From Lindgomyces ingoldianus (Eukaryota; Ascomycota; Dothideomycetes; Pleosporales; Lindgomycetaceae): 64,000 nt of DNA. The notes under the pieces were generated by a model, which worked only from the letters and a program-made list of their open reading frames with translations, was not told where the DNA came from and ran no database searches. Below, piece after piece: positions 35,304 to 46,949 of the stretch; position 1 is the stretch's first letter; each line of letters begins with the position of its first letter. The position numbers and the translations under genes are program-made. The stretch is from positions 1,342,561 to 1,406,560 of the forward strand of contig NW_022985172.1 of the NCBI RefSeq assembly GCF_010093535.1, given 5' to 3'.

Positions 35304-38300
35304 TCAGCGACCGCCCAGTTCCCGAGAGAATCGTGTCTCGTATCGAGTACCGGATGCTACAAAACCGTTAGCAAGAAGACGAGGCTGCAATAGCTCGAGG
35401 CAGAACATGCTCTTAATACGAGAAGAGCGGGTCGAACGATAGCTCGAACCACTCGCCATGCCCTGAGGAGAAGATCGCATCTGGCTCTGCGAGTGGTAAG
35501 CCACGCTAGAGGACCCAGTTCCTTGCGGCGCGTGTCTCGTTGGCAAGGAAGATGCGATGGACTGGGGCAAGTCCCTGACACGCTTCGAGGATATATCACG
35601 TTCGCCATGAGTTCCGGTACTTTTTCGTTTATGTCTAGATGGTTTTTCAGGGGCTCGAAAGATCGAATCTGCTGGGCTAGCATTGGATGGAGTCGGTTTT
35701 CCAAATGAATGTCCGTAGGTCACACGAGAGCCAGGGGATGGTTGGTGAACGAAGTCTGGAGAGCTAGCATCCCTGGGTCTCGCTTCAGAACTTATTCGAG
35801 ATTGAATTTGATGTAATTGTGTACTCGTACATTCAGGGCTGGCGTTGTCGTAGGAAGACGATTGGTTTCCCCTGGAAGTACAAGTTTGGGAGGCCTTGGG
35901 CTGTCCAGTGCTGGGAGCCATCCGGGAAGCCGTGTTTGCTTGTGCCACGCGAATTGGTGTTTCGAAGGAGGAACTGTAAGCGGGACTTTCCTTCGGTCGC
36001 TGGTGTTCACCGAAACGCATTGGACCGATCGGTGTGACCATTCGTTCTTCTCCCAGCTTCTCGATAATGTCGGAGGCGCACGAAGATAGGGCTGAAGAAC
36101 TCTTAACCTGCTTTCCCTCTTGATGCAGGCTCAGGTTTAATTGCTCAAAGTCCACAGAAGGCCCCAAGTCCTGCTGAGTCGCCGGAACGACCTGCAGGCT
36201 CTGGTTGAATTGTTCAAAGTTCATCTTTGGGCCCGACTCTTGTTGTGTTTCCGTCACAATCTCACCGGAAAACCCAAGGAGTGATACGCCATTTTCATCA
36301 AGTTGTTCCCTAGCACCCAAGTCGTCGTTAAAGAACGGATTGACGCCACTGAAGTAGTCAGGCGATTCTTCACGATGCTCCCGTTGGGTTGGGGTAACCA
36401 AACTGTCACGTTGGTAGTGTGACAAGTCGTCAACACTAAGCACGGAGTTGTCCTGTCGATTGACTTTCTTCTTAGGCTTCGCGCCCTGGAAGTTCTGTAA
36501 GACCTCTGAAGAGCTACCCATGACCTGACTGATTCCCAATTCTTGTGTTGAAGCTGGTTGAGAGGACCGAGACGCAGGGGGCTCTAGAGCGCTAGTATCA
36601 ATTTCGGTTTGAGTACGAGCGTTTGCGGCAATGTCGGCACGGCGCGACAATTCATTAAACTTGGTAACTGTCTGTCGTTTGTGCAGCTCGAGCTCTTGCG
36701 TCTTTTTTATTTCAATGCGGCGAGTATTGGCCTCAGACTCCATTAAAGCTGTCTCAGATTGCTTTAAGCGTCTCTGCAGGTCGCCAATCTCAGCACGAAG
36801 TCCACTCTCCAACTTCTCCCTGTCCTCTTCGTTGTCTTGTCGGATGCGCTGCAATTGAGTCTCATATTGTTGCTTTACGGCTTTCAATTCAGAAATAACA
36901 TCCAGCAGCGCCTTCTTCTCAAGGGTGAACCTAGCCTCGATATCTTGCGGTGAGATTTTGTCAGTAGGGGGAGGGTGTTTCAAGCCTGACTCCATTTGTT
37001 TCTTTTGGTTTTGCAGTGCGACAATTATATTTTGTGATTCTTTCAGTGCGGTCTGATGCCTCTCTTGAGTTTCGGCCTTCTCGGTGTCAAACTTCTTGCG
37101 AATGGCATCAATAGAAGATTCTTGTTTGCTTAGAGACTCTTGCATTTCATTTACCTGACCTCGGAAGGTGGCGTTTTCTTGCCGTAGGGCGTTGAGCTCA
37201 TGCTCTTTAGTGTGGAAAGCATCGGTCTTCTGTTTCACTAGTTCCTTGAGACTCGCGACCTCAGCCGACGAAGTCACGCTCTCCTGCATGCCTCGTTGGG
37301 GCGTCTTCACTGCTGAGTCAATCTCGGCCTTTTCCTTACGTAGATCGGTCAGGTCGGATTCGATGCTACGCAATTGCTGCTGCGATCGTTGCAAGGCTTC
37401 TCGGGTTGCATCGAGCTCCCTGGTAGTCGTCTGCAGCATTTTGTGATTGTCGTCTCTCTCACGTGTCACGCGATGGAGGTGGTTACCCCAGGTTGCTTCC
37501 TTCTCCTGGATGATCTTCTTCAAGTTCTTGACACCCTGTCGCTTCAATTCCTCTACACGTTGGTCGGCCTATTTAGACTGTTACCAGGAGTACCCCTTAA
37601 ACACACATCACGACTTACAATTTTTTCCTTCTCGACCATGTCCGCAAACTTTGATTCCTGTTCGGCAGCCGATTGCTGTTAATCTTAGTACGTAGTCAAA
37701 ACAGATGATGAGCCCACTCACTTTCAATTGGGCCACTTCATTTTCTTGAACTTGTCGGATACATTCGGCTTCACCAAGCTTAGCTATTGCATCTTTCAAA
37801 TCGGCCTCGGCCTTGTTCAGCCCGGCTCGTAGACCTGCAGCCTCCAGTTCTAGGTCATAGAGTTCCGAGTATTGGTCGGAAGGTGCCTCTTTCAAAGTAC
37901 TGAGTTCCAGCTCCAGGCAAGATGACCATGATTTGAGGTCAGCCTCACTCTTCCGCAAAGCTTTGAGCTGGTCGTCCATTTTCTCACACTGCTCTTTCTG
38001 GGCCTGTAGTTGCTTGTCTAAGTCTTTATTGGATTGGAGAGCCCTCTCGTACTCTGTATTGGCATCACCGCACTTGAGGATGTCGGCTCTGAGAGCCTGA
38101 AAGTGGTCGCTAATGTTGCTCCGGATGTCCTGATTTGAAGATTGAGTTGAATCAACAGAGTCAAAGACCTTATCAAACTTGGAATTGATGCTGCACTAGT
38201 TAATCTTTGCAGCGAGAGGGAAAGTCATTGCTCCAAAATACCTGTCTTGAACAAAACGAAGCATTCCCTCGGCCTTTTGGGCGTCTTTCGTTGTGAGAAA

Positions 38301-40392
38301 CGGCGTGGCTCGAAGCTGTTGCAAGGCATCAAGGCACTCCTTGAGACATGAATCTCGGCTCTCATCTACAGTCGCGTTTTCGACAGAGGTTTGTAAGCTA
38401 CGTAACTTCTCAATCAGGGTGTCGTTATTGTCATCAAGACGGCTTTGCAAGGATTGAAGGGAGGTGATGACCTGGTGCTCGAGATCTGCACGTTTCCGCT
38501 TCTCCTCTTCGATGATCGTGTTCTTCCTCTCTAGGTCTTGGATAAGGCCAGTGTTCTTCGACTCATAAATACGCAGGCGAATGAGGCATTCATCCAAGAC
38601 CTCCCTTGTCGATCGCTGACTCTTCCGCAAAGCTGCGACCGTTGTCTCAAAATCGCTGATAAGCTGGGGTCGCTTCGCGTACATCTCTACGGCTTCTTGG
38701 ACGTATGCACTCTTGAGCTCACCACGGAGGGTCTTCATGTCGATCTTTAAACGATTATAGTCGTTGTCAATACCCTTCGCAAATTTATTCATCCTCTTCA
38801 ACCTATCCGATTGCTGTTCCAGTTCAGCACGGAGAGCTTTCTCTGAAGCTTCAAGGGCTTGAATTCGGTCCTTCTGAATACCTTTGGATTCTTCGAGCGC
38901 GGCAATGGTGCGTTGCTGGGCTCTATCTGTGGTAGTATAGGTATATTCAATTCTACATTTGTCGGCGTAGTGGGCCAGTCGAAGGTTTTGAAGTTGGCAC
39001 TCGAATGCTGATTGGAACATGGTTCCGCTGTTGCCATTTCCCTGTCTCGGGATAGGAGCATGTAAAACCGTTGCATTCCGTTTCTGCTTCTGAGACTTGG
39101 TAATCTTGCTTGGCTTAGGACGAGCGGACACCTCGTGGAGGATAGCCTGCGATGCATTGGCCTGCAGAGAAGTAGGAGAGATTGGAGCACCCACAGCAGT
39201 CACGGGGCCTTCCGAAGGGGTGGAATTTTCGGGTTGAAGAATAGCAAGATCCTGGTGTTCAATACCTTGCACATCAACACGTGCATCCTCGATTTGCTCT
39301 GGAGTGGAGTTCATCATGCCCTCACGACGGAGTGATGGAATAGATATAGCGGCTGGGTGGGGAGTACAGTTGTGACCTTTGGAATCAGCGTTAGAGAAGC
39401 CAGGTCTCATAATGGAATCCACCACGTGGTCGCCTTTCGGAGACGAACAAGGTTGAGTATCGAGTTGAGGTTTGCACACCCACTTCCCCTTCTTGCCAGA
39501 GGAACGAGATTTCTGGGTAGCTGTGCAAGAGACTGGAGCCGAAGCGGGGATTGGGCGGTGTGACTCTCGAGCTTCTTGTTGAAGCTGGGTTGATGGTTCG
39601 GAGAACGACGCCCTGGTATTGAATGTTAGCCTTAATCTTCCGGCTATGGGATTAGGGGAAGATGAAGGTTTTCTAGAAGAACTCACTTTGTCGCGTCAAC
39701 GGCCAAAACTCCCTCAGAATCTCCAGCTTCCTCATTCACGGGTTCGGTGGATGTCGAAGAACCACTCTGACTTAGCTGGGATTGCTCGATAAGTCTCCCA
39801 GGGCGACAGCAAGGCTGTTTCTGGGGAGGCTGGTGTACATGGTCACCTAGATGAGGATACTGTCAGCAGCATATCTTCGGTTATTAGGACTAGCAGACTC
39901 GCCTTGAGCCGCGTTATCACTCATTGACTGCAGACCAGTACTGGCAGGTACTGGCTGGGCAAATAGCTTTGTACCATGGGCTCCGTCCGACATGGTCTTG
40001 CTAGGCCCTGCTGGTCGTGGGGGTGGAACAAACTTGAATCCTGAGACGGCATGTTCATTTGCTCCGGCTTGGGTTGGCCTACACAAGTTATTGACTGGGA
40101 ACAGGACGGGCTTCACAGCATTCCGGGAATTCGAGGCACTGTTTTTGGCAATGATAGCTTGAGACCGAGGACTAAGTTGGCCGTTTAGCTCTCCGGTTCC
40201 CTCCACATTCCCACTGTCAGGCTCAAAATTCTCCAGCCGAGTGTCAGGAACGATGAGGTCACTGTCCAGGACTTGGACATAGCTATGCCCAGGATCTCGG
40301 TCATCGTCAGTGGATTCTTGGTGGATCTCATTACGCAGTCCCGATGGGCGTTTGACTGGCGGGGGCATGCTCGATTCGGAAGCCTCAGCCAT
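35304..40392 (-). CDS. large coiled-coil protein
   Basis: Predicted 1,603-residue protein. Minus-strand exons 40392-39903, 39846-39687, 39612-38242, 38190-37722, 37675-37619 and 37568-35304 sum to 4,812 bases, exactly 1,604 codons. The start ATG lies in CCATGG. The N-terminal 430 residues are low complexity (Pro/Ser/Gln). Two long Glu/Lys/Gln-rich heptad regions follow, at about 430-660 and 680-1165, broken only by short linkers. The tail from about 1170 is Ser/Pro-rich with basic patches (RHKRKSTG, SSKRVRD). This is the architecture of a cytoskeletal, spindle or nuclear scaffold protein, but there is no family motif I can name. Intron 1 appears to be GC-AG (CAAG then GCGAGT). A GTAAGT near 40675 could mark a 5' leader intron. 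The exact last exon end is the only in-frame stop. Confidence 0.75.
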
Positions 40393-41559
40393 GGAAGCAC
40401 CGTACGCAGAGACTGGCGAATTTTCCGGCAAAGTGTGCGGAAAGAGTTAGACGATTTGATGTAAATACAGTAAGGATGAGGGGTGAGGTGGGGATAGGGA
40501 TGAGAGAGAAGGGGAGTTTTGTTCGAAGCGGAAGTGAAATTTTCTTCCTTCCTTGCACGAAGGAGGCAGTCGCGAGTCTTCTCTCCAACTCAACCTCACC
40601 GCTGTCCACTCGCCTGATATCACGAACATTATAGTTAAACAGATCGGTAGGACTTAGAACCTCACTTACGTTCACACTCCCATCTGAGCCTCTTTCTCTA
40701 TTGAAGTTGCCACAATTACTAGATGGGTATACTGGACGGGGCACAACCTACCGAAGGTAATACATACCATGAGTCGTCGATACAGAGCGTACATCCAACG
40801 CTAGTAATTGCAGTCTCTCCCTGCCACCATATCACATGGCACTCGTATTGCAACTTCCCTTCCGTCTCTGGCTCGTCGAACAAGTCGTTTAAAACAGCGC
40901 CAAGGCATACTCATCGTCGGTCTTGTGGGGCGGAGAAGAAACACCAACAAGTCTTTCCATGATGCCATGTCTATTAGCATTAAACACGGTCTCGCCTATC
41001 GCGATGCCAGGACAGCGCTGGCATGAGAGATGATAAAGGTTTGTGTTCGAGACTTGAGCACGAGCGTGCCCCTGGAGCCAAAAAAAGGCCCGCACAGGCG
41101 CCGGAAATTCGCCGGCCAATCGGGTGTCGTGCAGCCGAGATGCATCCTGCATTGACATCCTGGCGACCAGTCTCCTCAACACCATAGCCGCCCGCATCTT
41201 CCTGCACATTCCAATCATAATCCCCCGCTGTCCCAAGATATGTATTTTCGAGCGACAATGCGCCAAAATAAGCACGCTCCTAGATGCAAGCCCCCCCGCA
41301 GGCCGCCCAAGCCGTCACACCCGTGCGAGATGTGTGATGTGGTAGCCGCTGGCACCTTACTCGTCGCGGGGCATTGGTAGGGTAAAAGCTGTCGACGACG
41401 GGCGCAAATATAGAGGTGAGCTGTCGCTGTGTTGGACTTGTCTAATCCTCTGTACGAGTTGAGTTGATCTTTGCACCATTTTTTACGCGGCGACTGCAAG
41501 ACAACACCACAATCGTACGACAGAAGATAATCTATATCCTTATTGTTTGCGTTTTCGTC
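40393..41559. promoter_or_regulatory. divergent intergenic region
   Basis: 1.17 kb between the start codons of the coiled-coil gene (minus) and the secreted/membrane gene (plus). It should contain both promoters and leaders. No binding site is called. Confidence 0.4.
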
Positions 41560-42210
41560 ATGGGGTTCAGATCAGCCTTTCTCTCCTTGTGCTTCCTACC
41601 CCTCCTGGTCCTAGCCCAGGAGACGGTGCAACTCACCTCAACCCTCACACATACTACCACTGCCACTGCAACGGACGCCGCTCCCACCTCTCAGCGAACA
41701 CCAAATCAAGGATATAATGGAGGCGACGACAATCCCCTTGACCCGAACGATGCTGGAGCAGCAGGAAGTGCGAAGGGTGCATTCACTCTATCGAAGGGTG
41801 GTCTCGCGGCCATCATCACAGTTGCAGTCCTAGTAGCCGTTGGAGGAAGTAAGCATTTGAGCCAACCTCGTCCTGGAACCTAAAGCTAACTCCATGTGCT
41901 AGCTATCTCTGCGATCCTCTTTTGGCTCGCGAAGAAACGCCAATGGGACGTTCGCCAATCTATTCGACGTGCTTCTCGTCGCCTCACTGGCCGCTCAGAT
42001 GTCTCCACCAAACGTCAAAACCGACGCACCGGCGTTCGACTCAACTCGCCGCCTCCAGCCAGGTCTCAACGCCCACTTCGAGATGTGGAAAAGGGTCTGC
42101 CAGACTCCTCACAGAAAGCTAAGACAACCACGACTATCACCAGCACCTTTGATGTCGACCCCCCAGCTTCTAAAGGCTGGAAAGCATCCGTCCTTGGTGC
42201 GAAAAAATAG
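41560..42210 (+). CDS. small single-pass membrane protein with signal peptide
   Basis: Predicted 198-residue type I membrane protein from exons 41560-41848 and 41903-42210 (597 bases, 199 codons). The intron has GTAAGC, GCTAAC and TAG. It starts MGFRSAFLSLCFLPLLVLAQ, a clear signal peptide, with cleavage likely before ETVQL. A Thr/Ser-rich ectodomain follows, then GGLAAIITVAVLVAVGG continuing over the junction into TISAILFWLAKK as the membrane span. The cytoplasmic tail is strongly basic (KKRQWDVRQSIRRASRR) and Ser/Thr-rich. The layout recalls fungal cell-wall sensor-like or mucin-like proteins, but there is no WSC or other domain. Function is unassigned. Confidence 0.8.
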
Positions 42211-43500
42211 CCGTCATATTAGATGATAAAACCCGACTTTCTTTTTACGAACACTGAGCTGTGAGCAACTCGTCTCCCTCCAGCAGGACAGCAACCGTCG
42301 CCCGTCGATTCAGCGAATCGAGCGAGGAGGTCGAGCCGGACTCCGGTAGCGTAGGGACGCAATAGTTATCACTATTCATTCACAGCAAAGTATCGTTTGG
42401 CTTCGCAGTCAAGAAGCCCCAGTAGGAGCTCCGATGTTGGTAGGATACGCAGATAAACCGAAGAGTGCTTGGTAAGTGGGGGTTAACACCAGGCGCAAAT
42501 CGGGTTCTTCATCTTTCTGTTCTCACATTCCTTATGTTACATATTTGTGATATCTATTATGATAATATAGAGAACATTAGCGTCATTAGCATTGGCATTG
42601 GCATTATTATTATTATCTTTGAGAAGAGAGAACGAAATTGTAGGGTTGAGAGACCTAGGCGTGACGCCACTGTAAACGGCGGCGTTGTGTGGCGGCGAAA
42701 TCAAACTATTTTTACCAAGCCTCTCCATTTGGAGAATATTTCCAGTGTCTATTTTCCGCTTCCTCGGTTGTAATTGACAACTTACGAAAACAGTAGCATT
42801 CCGTCAGTAGAACTGAGATCGACCCCTAGCGCTTGACTGCGGTCATAGTATGCGGCTTTCTTCGTATCTCATATCCCCTCACACTAGACTCGTTGCTGGA
42901 TTTCAACGACCATCCTGGGGTTTTAGCATATACCATGTTCCCGGTCACCGGCTATCGTGCCTCAGGGTGGAAGACCGCACCATTCCAGATGCTCGACCTC
43001 AAGCTGGGATCTTGATAGGCAAGCCACGGCGTCAAATATTGGTAACCGCCAAGGCGTCCCGCCGATTTTTAGGCTTACCGCTCTGTTTGTTTCAAGTAAG
43101 GCCCGAGGGAAGGTGAACTCGATCTAGGAATGGATTTGATGTATTTCAAAATATTTCAAGATATCTGTCGCCTTAGCGGAGGACACGGAGCTTGGCTTAT
43201 AAGGCCAATGGAGTGGGTCAGGCAGAAGAAATGGGGGAGTTGTTTGGGACGTCTGTGCATCACGAAAAATGAATATTTCGCAGGGCAACCCTGAGATGAA
43301 GCCTATTCTGAGCGCTTATCCTTAAAACAGGACTACACATCAAGGTGGAGGCGGGGTGTGTCCTGGTGTCCCCGTCCTTGTCAATTCCATCCCTTTCAAG
43401 GGCTGTATGTCTGATTGATGTGTCCCCGACGGTCTTAGGAACAACTGGACAAACTTCGATAACCATATTGGCTACCATTCAGACGATAATGTGAGAATTG
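42211..43500. other. intergenic, no firm gene
   Basis: Mostly non-coding. Around 42830-43115 two plus-strand frames look weakly protein-like (for example MFPVTGYRASGWKTAPF) but overlap each other with stops; this may be a relic. A run of GCATTAGCATTGGCATT-type imperfect repeats lies near 42581-42606. Confidence 0.35.
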
Positions 43501-43743
43501 CTATGCTATGTTCCTACTATTGACGCTCAGATTTCTAGGCACGACAACAAGAACTGCAGTATACGCTACCTTGCCCGCCAATATCACAGCCCTCTTAGCA
43601 TTGGTCAAAACACCTAAGCCAAAAGCAAATGCCGCGGTGAATGCTGCAATAGTTCCAAGTTGGACATGATCTGACTTCACTCGAAGTTTGCACAAACTAG
43701 TGACAGCTCCGGTGATGAAGACTAAAACAATCACAATGTTCAT
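43501..43743 (-). pseudogene. C-terminal membrane segment, DUF6594-like, probably partial
   Basis: 80-codon frame from an ATG at 43743 with two hydrophobic segments (MNIVIVLVFITGAVTSL and LGTIAAFTAAFAFGLGVL), then TNAKRAVILAG and AYTAVLVVV. The order of helix, Arg/Lys-containing loop, LGxIAAFT helix and xAxRAxIxA recalls the C-terminal end of fungal DUF6594 proteins. The frame stays open upstream to about 43769 with a possible AG acceptor, so it may be the last exon of a larger gene whose upstream part (about 43834-44100) I could not join convincingly. Either a partial relic or a poorly resolved gene. Confidence 0.35.
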
Positions 43744-44274
43744 GTGACCAACGATTAGATCTGCCTCTCCTAGTAACGCAAATTAATTTCTTCTGAATTC
43801 GCGTGTCTTTTTGCAAGCTGTAACATATGGGCTTTATGGCGGAATACCATCTCTAACAAATCTGGAAAGAACACCGGGAACCGGGAGTTGTCTACGGACT
43901 TGGCTATCTTCGGTCATCTTGCGCTTTCCCAAACACGACTCGATTATGCGGTCCCTTTCCAAAGAAATGTCGACTTGTAAGCCTTCCGGGTTTTTAGGCG
44001 TGGCTGGCAAAGAGTTACAACCTGCGAATCTAGAAGCAAAGTTTAGTCCAGTACACGTTAGTGACTCTTCCACCACACAGCTTTAGAATGCTCTCATGGT
44101 TCCCAAAGGGCTTCGTATGTATATCATGAAGCAATTTCAGCCCTTGCTCATCCGTTGGATTCTGATCTTACGATGGCTCAATAAGAATTTCGTGCTTCTT
44201 GGGGCTCTTTTTGGATTCAACACTTTTCCTGGCCTCAGCCCCGAGGTCTCGTAGTCTGCCCTCAAATTCTAACG

Positions 44275-44448
44275 TTTGATTCGGGAGATGCGGTGTGCGG
44301 CGAGAACTGAAATAATCGAAATTGCAGAAAATAATAAGTTCTTATCAGAATCCACAGCCATCCAAGCCGCGAGATAGATAGTGTTCTCGCGACGTATAGC
44401 CAAATCTCGTTCATGATTTTTGATGTCGTGAGATATTGTGGGCGCCAT
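44275..44448 (-). other. short open frame next to the large element
   Basis: 57-residue frame from an ATG at 44448 to a TAG at 44275, with protein-like sequence (HERDLAIRRENTIYLAAW and FSAISIISVLAAHRI, a possible membrane helix). A different frame continues with RLRDLGAEARKSVESKKS around 44190-44270. It looks like a piece of a decayed or spliced membrane-protein gene. Not recognised. Confidence 0.25.
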
Positions 44449-44542
44449 GCTATAGTTCTGAAGAGCTGTCGTTCAAGGCCTGATCACATGCACGCGCCGC
44501 CGCAGTGTCTACTATATCGATAAGCGCCGGGCGGCTGGTGTC

Positions 44543-44583
44543 TACGGCGGACTGTTAGCTAGTGAAGGGAAAAAACTAATTAC
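44543..44583 (+). repeat. left terminal inverted repeat of the composite element
   Basis: Begins TACGGCGGACTGTTAGCT and continues into AGTGAAGGGAAAAAACTAAT. It pairs with 56839-56879 in inverse orientation. Confidence 0.8.
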
Positions 44584-45817
44584 TAATTTAAAAATTCTTT
44601 AGTTACCCTGCATATAATTATAGCCTTTAGCTACTTATAACTTTATAATTATTTTATACACGTTTATACATGTTAATTTTATAATGCCTAGTAAGCGTCT
44701 TCTAAATAGTTACATTATATAAGTGCTTACTAATATAGTAGCAATGTAGGAGGACATTCTAAGATTAACCTTAAACTATACTAACTTTATCTACTTAGGC
44801 TTTTCTATAAAAGTGTTACATATATATAAATAGCTACTTACTTTCTTAAAAAGTTTAAGTCTATGTTACTTTTTATATAATTAAGTAGTAGTTTTAAATA
44901 TAAAATATAAAGTAACACTTTTTTACTAAAGTTAAAGATAAAGTTAAGAATTAAATTTAAGTGCTATTTTTTAAAGTTAGGCTTAAAAATTTAGATATGC
45001 TTTATATACTACATAATAAAAGCTTTTAAATTAAAAAATATATACTTATATAACTTTAATTTAAGCTTAAATTATATAAAAAAGTGTAAAGTGTTAAATA
45101 AAGCTAGTAAGTAGATAAGCTTATATAATAACTTATTAGTTAAAAGCTAAAAAAAAGTGTTATTAATAAGTATAAGTAAAAGTATCTTTATACACACTTT
45201 TATTAATGTAGCTATATTATTATATAAAACTAGTTATTTTACATCTATTATATAATAAACTATAAGGCAGTAGAGCGCTGCAAGCGCAACCTGCAGTAAC
45301 ACTATAGAGAGTATATTGTTTCTAGCCTAAACTTTATCTAGTCTATTAATAGCTATAGTAAGCTAAAACTGTATAGTGTAGAGATCTATACATGTATTAA
45401 CGCGTACTTATAATACATTATATAGATTTATGTTAGAATCTTTACTTATACTACTATTAGCTGCCTTTACTAGTTTTTTAAGACACTTAAAAAAATAAAG
45501 TAGTAACTATATTTTATATAATTTAATTAAAAAATAGAAATAGTTATACTAGTAAATACTTATTACTAGCTTTAAAAGTTTATAAAGCTTAAGCTTTTAT
45601 TTAATTAGTGCTACCTTTATAGCATAAGTATATTAAATTAGTAAATTAAAGCTTAGTAGTAGTAACTTTTAAAAAGCTTTTTTTTTTATTAGTAAGTTAG
45701 TATTTTATATAATACTTATTACTTTATTTTACTTTAAGTAGAATTACTTTTACTACTTTTAAACTTAAAGCTTTTTTTTAAAAAATAGCTTAGCTAATTA
45801 GCTTACTATTTATACTA

Positions 45818-46949
45818 ACGTACCTAACGGGTTGGCCGGCCACACGGGTTGGCCGGCCACTTTTGCCAAGCCCCCACCAACCTCTACCTATCTACATAAT
45901 GCCTTAACAACAACACTAGATTAAATCTTCTAAAGAACGTTAGATATAGCTTGCTCTTTAGGCTCTTAAATAAGACTTAAAACTCTCCTTACAACGCGCT
46001 GCAGCTATCTATAATGTCTCTTACACAACACTAAGCAATTAACGCGCTAGACAGCCTTTATAAGCAGAATGCTAGCCTAAATTAAGGAATCTAACTAAGC
46101 TTAAGAAAAAGGTAGTTGTTAAGTACATACTTAAGCTTATTACACACAGATTTCCCCCTAAGCTTACAGCTATAGCTAATATAGCTAATTCCTTGCCCAC
46201 AGAGTGTAATTTAGGCTAGGTTAGCTTAAACTAGACTAGTATGTAGGTTAAGCACTGCCCTAAGTTTACAATAAAGTTTAATTATAAGTATAATTATAAA
46301 AGAGCGCTTTATAAGGATCTAGAGGTTATCTAAGGCTAGTTTTGCCTAGTAGCTAACATAAAAGCTAAGTATAGTATCTAGAATAAAGACAGGTATAACT
46401 TTAATAAGTTAGGCTTTATAATAGGCTAGATATTAACTAGAGCAGTTATTACAGCTTTAAAGAAATAAGGACAGCTAAAGGCAATATAGTAAAGTAATAA
46501 AGAGTAGACAACAGTTATCTAGGGCATTAATATAATAGAGTAGGCTATAAGATTACAGAGCTTTAAGCAGTAAATAAGGCTACTACATAACATAGATTGC
46601 ATAAAAGGAAGCAGATTTAGGCAGAAAAAACCTTAATAGTTAAGGATAGGGCTTGTCTAACTGCTTTAAAGGAGTTTAGAGCGCGTAGTAATAGGAAGAA
46701 GCTAAAGACGCAGGTGCGCGCTAAAGAAAGTAAGCTAAGTTAAAGGCAATGCAGGCAGTGCAATTAGACTAGGCATAACTTGCGTACGTGTAAGCAAGTA
46801 GTAAAAGTAGACTCTAAATAATATCTTGTGTTGTATTACTTTATACAGGGCTAAAGTAGGCTGTTTTGCGAGACAATAGGGTGGTTTTAGTGGGGGCTTG
46901 GCAAAAGTGGCCGGCCAACCCGTGTGGCCGGCCAACCTGTTAGGTACGT
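45818..46949 (+). mobile_element. pogo/Fot1-like element, internally deleted
   Basis: 1,132 bp bounded by inverted repeats starting ACGTACCTAACGGGTTGGCC, flanked by TA on both sides (45816-45817 and 46950-46951), the TA target site of Tc1/mariner/pogo elements. It is closely related to the 1,865 bp element at 48621-50485 but lacks about 730 bp: sequence equivalent to about 49350 joins directly to the equivalent of about 50088. That removes the central DDE-coding part of the transposase relic. RIP-like throughout except the GC-rich ends. Confidence 0.82.

Noticed and set aside
40723..41500. Overlapping open frames of 70-130 codons between the coiled-coil gene and the secreted-protein gene
   Set aside because: They overlap on both strands, lack motifs and lie in the shared promoter region.
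46735..46935. Minus-strand open frame repeated at 50271-50471 (MAGHTGWPATFAKP)
   Set aside because: It is the antisense of the element's right end and inverted repeat; it is present twice only because the element is.
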